Position numbers and translations under genes: made by a program
Notes under the pieces: model-generated
Told to the model about the DNA's origin: nothing
What the model saw: the letters and a program-made list of their open reading frames with translations, nothing else
Database searches by the model: none
Shown here: piece after piece, positions 25,270-32,322 of the stretch
How positions within the stretch are numbered: the stretch's first letter is position 1
Layout: each line of letters opens with the position of its first letter
DNA from: Candidatus Pelagibacter sp. TMED118
GTDB lineage: Bacteria > Pseudomonadota > Alphaproteobacteria > Pelagibacterales > Pelagibacteraceae
Direction: 5' to 3'
DNA length: 32,322 bases
Assembly (NCBI GenBank): GCA_002170205.2
Contig: NHFT02000007.1
Location: forward strand, 98,239 to 130,560

Positions 25270-25293
25270 TGTTTTTGCTTTTAAAATCACGGC

Positions 25294-25321
25294 ATAATAC
25301 AATCTCTACCTGGGATTGCAA
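25294..25321 (-). promoter_or_regulatory. Predicted sigma70-type promoter of leuA (and the mre-mrd genes)
   Basis: On the minus strand TTGCAA (25316-25321, 4/6 match to the -35) and TATTAT (25294-25299, 5/6 match to the -10) are 16 bp apart. Transcription would begin near 25287, leaving a leader of about 18 nt before the leuA ATG. That is too short for a leader peptide or riboswitch. The next genes downstream follow without gaps, so this promoter may feed mreBCD-mrdA-rodA too. Confidence 0.5.
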
Positions 25322-25334
25322 AATAAAAATGCTA

Positions 25335-25660
25335 CTAGCTTATAAATTTTGGAATTTCAAAGGCTGAGTTAACAAACTTTGAGTTTTTTGATAATCTTAA
25401 AGTAATATCTTCAAGATGAATTCTTACAAATTTATCTAATTTGATAGGATACAGGTCGTTACTCCAAGTATTACAAAATTTTTTGAAAACTCTCTTCTAT
25501 TAGACAATGTTGTTGAATATTTTATATAAAACAGTTGCACAAAAAAGCTCAATATTGATGCAAATAATAAGCTAATTACAAAATTAGGAATATCTACTTG
25601 AACATTTTGATTTATAAAAAAACTTAAATCATTTCTAGTTAAGCTTTGAATTTGTTCCAT
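25335..25660 (-). pseudogene. Decayed DUF4956-type membrane protein gene plus adjoining open stretch
   Basis: From ATG 25660 a 74-codon frame ends at 25436. It reads like the N-terminus of DUF4956 family membrane proteins: a short tail, a helix (PNFVISLLFASILSFFVQLF), then YIKYSTTLSNRREFSKNF and VILGVTT. It stops where the family normally continues into its conserved SLALSLGLVGALSIVRFR region (recalled, not computed). A second frame (25335-25496) encodes 53 residues ending in SKFVNSAFEIPKFIS with no start codon; it may be the tail of the same or another gene after a deletion or frameshift. The fragment starts 11 bp after ilvC. Alternatively the 74-aa piece is a real small membrane protein. 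Confidence 0.5.
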
Positions 25661-25671
25661 TTGATTTTAAT

Positions 25672-27253
<1,582 letters not shown>

Positions 27254-27254
<1 letters not shown>

Positions 27255-29020
27255 TAAACTAATGCTTTTCCTTTGCCTGTAATTTTGTTCCCTTTTTCGT
27301 CTTCAGGGCCTAAAATCATCTGATTATGAGGTTTGCCTGAAGGTATCATGGGAAAGCAGTTTTCTTGTTTATCTACTAAACAATCAAATATTACTGGCCT
27401 ATCTGTATTTAACATTTCAATAATTTTTTCATCTAGTTCATCAGGAGTTGTTGCCCTTATGCCTACACATCCATACGCTTCGGCTAACTTTACAAAATCA
27501 GGCAATGCAGCTGTATAACTTTCTGAATAATTTTTATCATGTAAAAGTTCTTGCCACTGTCGTACCATTCCCATGTACTCGTTATTTAAAATAAATATTT
27601 TAATTGGTAAACTATATTGAACAGCTGTAGACATTTCCTGCATCGTCATTAATACTGATGCCTCGCCTGCAATATCAATTACTAATTTATTAGGATGCGC
27701 AATTTGAACTCCAACTGCTGCTGGTAGCCCGTAGCCCATGGTACCTAAACCACCAGAGGTCATCCATCTATTAGGTTTATCAAATTTATAATGTTGGGCT
27801 GCCCACATCTGATGTTGACCAACCTCTGTAGTTACATAAGTATCTTTGGTTTTAGTAAGCTCATATAATCTTTGAATTGCGTACTGTGGTTTTATTGAAC
27901 TTTCACTATTAATATAACTCAAAGATTTTTTCTGCCTCCATTTATTAATTTTTTCCCACCACTTAGATGTATTTTGCTTATTTGACTTAAGAAAATTTGG
28001 TTTCTTTTTTTTTATTGATTTAATTATTGAACTTAAAACTAATTTAACATCTCCAACTAAAGGTAAATCAACTTTTACATTTTTATTTATTGAAGATGGA
28101 TCTATATCAATATGAACTTTTTTTGAGTTAGGAGAAAACTCATCTAATTTTCCAGTTATTCTATCATCAAATCTTGCACCAATATTAATCATAAGATCAC
28201 AATCATGCATTGCATTGTTTGCTTCGTAGGTTCCATGCATTCCAAGCATGCCTAAAAACTGTTCATCATCGCCTGGATAACAACCTAGACCCTGTAATGT
28301 AGAAGTGATGGGAAATCCAGTTGATCTCACTAGTTCACGAAGAAGTTCACTTGCCTTAGGTCCAGAATTAATAACACCACCACCTGAATAAAATATTGGT
28401 CTTTTAGATTTGTTAATCAAATCTATTAATTTTTCTATATCTTTCTGCTCAAAGAATGAATGACTTTTTCCATTTAATTTTTTTGTTTTTTTAAATGTCG
28501 AGTATTTTGTTTTTTGAAATTGAATATCTTTAGGAATATCTACAAGAACAGGGCCGGGTCTACCTGTTGTTGCTACCTCAAAAGCTTTATGAATAGTTTT
28601 TTGTAAATCGTTAATATCTTTAACTAGCCAATTATGTTTCGTGCAAGGTCTTGTTATCCCTGTTGTGTCACATTCCTGAAAAGCATCTGTTCCAATTAAG
28701 TGTGTTGGTACTTGTCCAGATATACATACTAATGGAACGGAGTCCATGTAAGCATCTGTTAATGCTGTAACAGCATTAGTAGCACCTGGACCAGAAGTTA
28801 CTAACACTACACCAGGTTTACCAGATGATCTCGCATAACCTTCGGCTGCGTGACCTGCTCCTTGTTCATGTCTAACTAAAATGTGTTTAATGCTATTAAA
28901 GTTTTTCAGTTCATCATAAATTGGTAATACAGCACCACCCGGGTAACCGAATATAAAATTTACATCTTGATCCTCTAAACATTTAAAAACAATTTCAGCG
29001 CCTGTATATAATTTTGACAT
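27254..29020 (-). CDS. ilvB: Acetolactate synthase large (catalytic) subunit
   Basis: Thiamine-diphosphate/FAD enzyme making 2-acetolactate or 2-aceto-2-hydroxybutyrate from pyruvate, the first common step to branched-chain amino acids; 588 aa. The catalytic Glu52 lies in [14 protein letters not shown]. The FAD-binding middle domain has GGGVINSG and [12 protein letters not shown]. The TPP motif runs from residue 452 to the NN pair at 479-480 and begins GEAS rather than the textbook GDGS, a variant I recall from alphaproteobacterial enzymes. [13 protein letters not shown] (482-494) follows. It is first in the ilvB-ilvN-ilvC unit. Confidence 0.97.
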
Positions 29021-29026
29021 TTAACC

Positions 29027-29056
29027 AATCTAGCTGAAGTTGTGCTTGTTGGTCAA
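29027..29056 (-). promoter_or_regulatory. Predicted promoter of ilvB, possibly leaderless
   Basis: In the 46-bp gap between miaA and ilvB the minus strand has TTGACC (29051-29056, 5/6 -35) and TAGATT (29027-29032, 4/6 -10) separated by 18 bp. Transcription would start at about 29020, the A of the ilvB ATG, so the mRNA may be leaderless and cannot carry a leader-peptide attenuator. Confidence 0.45.
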
Positions 29057-29066
29057 GTTTAAGAGG

Positions 29067-29984
29067 CTAGTATTTAAAATTTTTTATATAGTTTTTTGTC
29101 TCAACCTCTGAAACACGAGTCCAGTCAGACATATGACCCCTTGCCCAAGTAGCTTGTCTCTTTGCGTATTGTCGTGTTTTTATTGATATTTTTTCTCGAA
29201 GGTGTTTTAGATCGTATTTTTTGGCCAGAAAATCTGAGATCTCGTAAATTCCAATTATTTTATTTGAGCTTAAACTCTTTCCTACTTTTAATTTATTGAA
29301 CTTTTCGACCTCATAAATTGAGTATTTGTTAATAATTTTTTTACATCTTGCCTCTATTCGCTTCAAAATTATTTCTCGAGGGAAATCTAAGTAAATTTTG
29401 ATTAGTTGATTTTTATCATACTGACTCTTGGTATTTTTAAACCAATCAAATAGTGAAATACCTGTAAATTTTTTAACTTCAAAAGCACGAATAGATCTCT
29501 GTGAGTCTTTAGAGTTAATGTAATTTTTACATTTTGGATCTAGTTTAACAAGTTTTTTATAAAATTTTATTTGTCCTATCTTATTTTGCTGATTAATAAT
29601 ATTTAGTCTCAATTTTTTAGGTATTTTTGGAATTTTTACTAGTCCATCTGTCAATGCTTTAAAATATAAGCCCGTACCACCAACAACTATGGGTATTTTA
29701 TTTTTCTTTAATATATTTTTAATAATTTTTTTTATTAATTTTAACCATTGTCCTACAGAAAAACTATTTTTAACATTATGGAAACCATACAAATGATGTT
29801 TTATTTTGCTAGTTAAATTTTTACCAGGTCTTGTGTTAAGAATTTTAATTTCTTTATAAATTTGCATGCTATCGGCATTTATTATTTCCCCCTTTACTTT
29901 TTTTGCCAAATTGACCGCAAATTCAGACTTTCCTGATGCTGTAGTACCAAATATTAAAATTATTTTGGACATTTGTCCTAACAT
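29067..29984 (-). CDS. miaA: tRNA dimethylallyltransferase MiaA
   Basis: Adds a dimethylallyl group to A37 of tRNAs reading codons that start with U; cytosolic, 305 aa, family length. The P-loop is FGTTASGKSE (12-21), with Thr where most have Pro. The substrate motif INADSMQIYKE is followed by LNTRPG. VVGGTGLYFKALTDGL and the C-terminal QYAKRQATWARGHM are typical of MiaA. The ATG at 29984 overlaps the degP stop (TAATG). A second in-frame ATG four codons later (29972), preceded by AGGA, gives the more standard N-terminus MSKIILIFG, so the start is uncertain by four residues. It is cotranscribed with degP. Confidence 0.96.
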   Translation of the reverse strand: MLGQMSKIILIFGTTASGKSEFAVNLAKKVKGEIINADSMQIYKEIKILNTRPGKNLTSKIKHHLYGFHNVKNSFSVGQWLKLIKKIIKNILKKNKIPIVVGGTGLYFKALTDGLVKIPKIPKKLRLNIINQQNKIGQIKFYKKLVKLDPKCKNYINSKDSQRSIRAFEVKKFTGISLFDWFKNTKSQYDKNQLIKIYLDFPREIILKRIEARCKKIINKYSIYEVEKFNKLKVGKSLSSNKIIGIYEISDFLAKKYDLKHLREKISIKTRQYAKRQATWARGHMSDWTRVSEVETKNYIKNFKY

Positions 29985-31384
29985 TAGTCTAATTTTACAC
30001 CAATGTATCTTTTTTGATTTTGGTTATTGAATATTGCAATAAGAATGTTTTTGTCTGGTTTTCTTTTTGCTATTTTTACTAAGTTATCTAATTCACCAAT
30101 AGTTTTAATTTTCTTTTTTTGAGCCTCAACAATAATATTGTTAACTTCTAAATAGTTAATTGGACTATCTTTATCAATTTCAGCTATTACAACTCCAGTT
30201 ATATTTGATGGAAGGTTTCGTTTTTGGATATCGTCTTTTGTTAATAATCTTACTTTTATTTTTAATTCTTCTATATAAGTAACCTTTGGTAACTTGGGCT
30301 TTGTTTCTTGTGATATAAAATCATCAGAGGTTTCTAATCTCCCTAGAACAATTTCTTTTATAAATTCTTTTTTGTTTCTCCATATTTTTACTTTTACAAT
30401 TTTACCTACATTAGTTTCTGCAACTATTTTAGGTAATTCTTTCATCTCATTTATTCGTTTTCCATCAAATTCTAAAATTACATCTCCATCTTTTATACCA
30501 CCCTTGTCTGATGGACTACCCTTAGCTACGCTTGCTACTAATGCGCCTCTTGGCTTGTCTAGCTCTAAATTTTCTGCTATCTCATCTGTTACTATTTGAA
30601 TTCGAACTCCCAGCCATCCTCTTTTAGTCTCACCAAATTCAATTAATTGGTCTATAACTTTTTTTGCACTATTAGAAGGTATTGCAAAACCAATTCCAAT
30701 AGAACCTGACTGACCAAGTATTGCTGTATTAATACCAATTACATCCCCATCTAGATTAAATAGCGGTCCACCGGAATTACCCTGGTTAATTGATGCATCT
30801 GTTTGAATATAATCTTCATATCTAGACAAGCCTATACTTCTATTTCTTGCAGATACAATTCCAGCGGTCACTGTGCCTCCAAGTCCAAATGGATTTCCAA
30901 TTGCTACTACCCAATCACCTATTCTTGATTTGTTTGAGTCTCCAAATTTTACAGGTTTAAATTTGTCTTTTGTATCAATTTTCAAAACGGCAATATCTGA
31001 TAATGGGTCAGCACCAATTATTGTAGCCTTGTAGTCTTTGTCACCATTAACTTTTACATATATATCGTCTGCGCCTTTTATCACATGATTATTTGTTATA
31101 ACAATCCCACTTTGATCAATTATAAATCCTGAGCCCAATGCACTTGTTTTTCTCTCCTGAGGTGCTCCTTCGAACATGTCTTTGAAAGGTGATCCTGGGG
31201 GAAACTGAAAAGGGAAAGGGTTTGATTTAGAAGTGATTGTAGTTGTAGTAGAAATATTCACTACAGAAGGCATCAATTTTTCAGCTAAGTCTGCAAATGA
31301 TCCCGGTATCTCATTTGAATATCCATTAGTAAATACCCCAAAAGAAATTACAATTATAAATAAATATTTTTTTATTAATTTCAT
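29984..31384 (-). CDS. degP: Periplasmic Do-like serine protease/chaperone (DegP/DegQ)
   Basis: HtrA-family protease that degrades or refolds damaged envelope proteins, 466 aa. Signal peptide about 1-23. The trypsin-like domain has the triad His100 (VITNNHVIKGA), Asp130 (PLSDIAVLKID) and Ser204 (INQGNSGGPLF). Two PDZ domains follow (about 255-345, including RGWLGVRIQ, and about 370-465). The LA loop after TSKSNPF is short, closer to DegQ than to E. coli DegP. It lies 4 bp after the DUF2065 gene and downstream of hflC, which matches a membrane-protein quality-control operon. It shares one base with miaA. Confidence 0.96.
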   Translation of the reverse strand: MKLIKKYLFIIVISFGVFTNGYSNEIPGSFADLAEKLMPSVVNISTTTTITSKSNPFPFQFPPGSPFKDMFEGAPQERKTSALGSGFIIDQSGIVITNNHVIKGADDIYVKVNGDKDYKATIIGADPLSDIAVLKIDTKDKFKPVKFGDSNKSRIGDWVVAIGNPFGLGGTVTAGIVSARNRSIGLSRYEDYIQTDASINQGNSGGPLFNLDGDVIGINTAILGQSGSIGIGFAIPSNSAKKVIDQLIEFGETKRGWLGVRIQIVTDEIAENLELDKPRGALVASVAKGSPSDKGGIKDGDVILEFDGKRINEMKELPKIVAETNVGKIVKVKIWRNKKEFIKEIVLGRLETSDDFISQETKPKLPKVTYIEELKIKVRLLTKDDIQKRNLPSNITGVVIAEIDKDSPINYLEVNNIIVEAQKKKIKTIGELDNLVKIAKRKPDKNILIAIFNNQNQKRYIGVKLD

Positions 31385-31388
31385 AATC

Positions 31389-31574
31389 TTATTTTTTAAA
31401 GTACCAAATTATTATAAAGCCAATAATTATAAATATAAATCCCCCGGTTCTTAATTGGTTATCTTTGATATCAATTAATTTTATTAGCATACTTTTCATT
31501 TTTGATGGAAATATGGCGTATAAAAGACCTTCAATAAAAAAGAACAGACCAATTGCTATGATCAATTCGTTCAT
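31389..31574 (-). CDS. DUF2065 family small inner-membrane protein (YjeT-like)
   Basis: A 61-aa protein with two membrane helices (about 4-22 and 42-59). It shows the family's conserved points: FFIEGLLYAIFPSKMK (helix 1 exit, with Glu and FP) and LRTGGFIFIIIG (Arg followed by Gly). DUF2065 genes are commonly found beside hflC, as here (10-bp gap), and before degP (4-bp gap). A link to the HflKC quality-control complex is inferred from this recurring position; no biochemical role is known to me. Confidence 0.88.
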   Translation of the reverse strand: MNELIIAIGLFFFIEGLLYAIFPSKMKSMLIKLIDIKDNQLRTGGFIFIIIGFIIIWYFKK

Positions 31575-31584
31575 ACTTATTTAA

Positions 31585-32322
31585 TTATTGAGTTTGAGAA
31601 TTTATATTTCCAAAAAATTTGAAAAATTCACTGTCAGGTGACAATATCAATGAGGTCTCTCCGCCGATTAAAGCTGTCTCATAAGCCTGCATAGCTCTGT
31701 AAAAAGCGAAAAAATCTGGGTCTTGACCAAATGCATCTGCGAAAATTTTGTTTCGTAGACCATCACCTTCGCCTTTTAAGATTTGTGATTGTTTTTCAGC
31801 ATCAGCTAGAATTACGGTAACTTCTTTATCTGCTGTCGACGTAATTGTGATTGCCATCTCTGCACCTTTTGCTCTAAATTCCTTAGCCTCCCTCTCTCTT
31901 TCAGTTTGCATTCTTCTGTAAATTGCATCACTATTAGCTGGTGGTAAATCAGCCCTTTTAATTCTTACATCAACAATTTTTATACCAAATTTTTCAGCTT
32001 CAGTATTTACACCATCTTGGATTAAAGACATTTGCTTTGTTCTCTCTTCAGATAAAAGAGTTTGTAAACGTTGAGTTCCAAGGACACTTCTAATCCTCGA
32101 ATTTATGATAGTTGACAAACGAGATCTAGCAACTCTTTCATTGCCTACAGAAATGTAAAATTTTAATGGATCAATAATTTTAAATCTTGCAAAAGCATCA
32201 ACAATTAATCTTTTTTGGTCCGATGCGATTACTTCAGCAGGCGGTGCATCTAAGTTCAAAATTCTTTTATCTAAAAAAACAACGTTTTGAATAAAAGGTA
32301 TTTTAAAATTTAGGCCAGGTTT
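31585..32322 (-). CDS. hflC: HflC membrane protease regulator, 5' end cut by window edge
   Basis: SPFH/band-7 protein that pairs with HflK to form a cage regulating the FtsH protease in the inner membrane. The visible part is 245 residues, open to the right edge at 32322, so the N-terminal membrane anchor is missing. Seen features: FKIPFIQNVVFLDKRILNLD at the start, SDQKRLIVDAFARFKIIDPL, then ERVARSRLSTIINSRIR, a long Glu/Arg-rich coiled coil (RRMQTEREREAKEFRAKGAE), and the C-terminal FFAFYRAMQAYE typical of HflC. Internal start codons near 32259 are not the true start, because the homologous frame continues upstream of them. hflK probably lies beyond the edge. Confidence 0.95.
   Translation of the reverse strand, partial: KPGLNFKIPFIQNVVFLDKRILNLDAPPAEVIASDQKRLIVDAFARFKIIDPLKFYISVGNERVARSRLSTIINSRIRSVLGTQRLQTLLSEERTKQMSLIQDGVNTEAEKFGIKIVDVRIKRADLPPANSDAIYRRMQTEREREAKEFRAKGAEMAITITSTADKEVTVILADAEKQSQILKGEGDGLRNKIFADAFGQDPDFFAFYRAMQAYETALIGGETSLILSPDSEFFKFFGNINSQTQ

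Noticed and set aside
25302..25320. Stem CAATC/GATTG upstream of leuA considered as an attenuator
   Set aside because: It falls between the predicted -35 and -10 elements, so it would not be transcribed, and no leucine-rich leader peptide or T-run follows.

Overview
The window is very AT-rich and densely packed with genes, many of which overlap or sit a few bases apart. The run hflC, DUF2065, degP, miaA, ilvB, ilvN, ilvC, leuA, mreB, mreC, mreD, mrdA, rodA, together with the alphaproteobacterial form of the IlvB cofactor motif, points to a streamlined alphaproteobacterium. A Pelagibacterales (SAR11) bacterium is the best guess from base composition, spacing and gene order. This is inference from memory of that lineage, not a database match.

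Left half (1-15465), type IV pilus locus. Two divergent operons start from a 124-bp gap at 4830-4953. Leftward run a pilM-pilN fusion, pilO, pilP, pilQ and the start of pilB, each overlapping the next. They encode the inner-membrane alignment complex, the outer-membrane secretin and the extension ATPase. Rightward run pilT (retraction ATPase), four minor (pseudo)pilins resembling FimU/GspH, PilV, PilW and PilX, an unrecognised secreted protein, and a very large PilY1-like tip protein. Beyond them on the minus strand lie pilD (prepilin peptidase), a GDSL-esterase lipoprotein and a small membrane protein. No major pilin and no pilC are present in the window; pilC may lie beyond the left edge.

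Middle (15466-18163). A GAF-SpoIIE type PP2C phosphatase faces a DadA-like FAD amino-acid dehydrogenase, with 6 bp between their convergent ends.

Right half (18217-32322, all minus strand). This is the cell-elongation cluster mreB-mreC-mreD-mrdA-rodA, read directly after leuA. Before it come ilvB-ilvN-ilvC (branched-chain amino-acid synthesis), then miaA (tRNA modification), degP (periplasmic protease/chaperone), a DUF2065 protein and the 3' part of hflC. A 402-bp stretch between ilvC and leuA (25270-25671) holds what looks like a decayed DUF4956 gene and the leuA promoter.

Most unusual content: the PilM-PilN fusion; a PilY1 whose von Willebrand A domain appears split by a roughly 300-residue beta-propeller-like insertion; a lipobox-bearing secretin without AMIN domains paired with a PilP that has no lipobox; and an unknown secreted protein in the minor-pilin operon. 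Together they suggest a divergent, lineage-specific type IV pilus. No tRNA, rRNA, CRISPR array, insertion sequence or convincing intrinsic terminator was seen.
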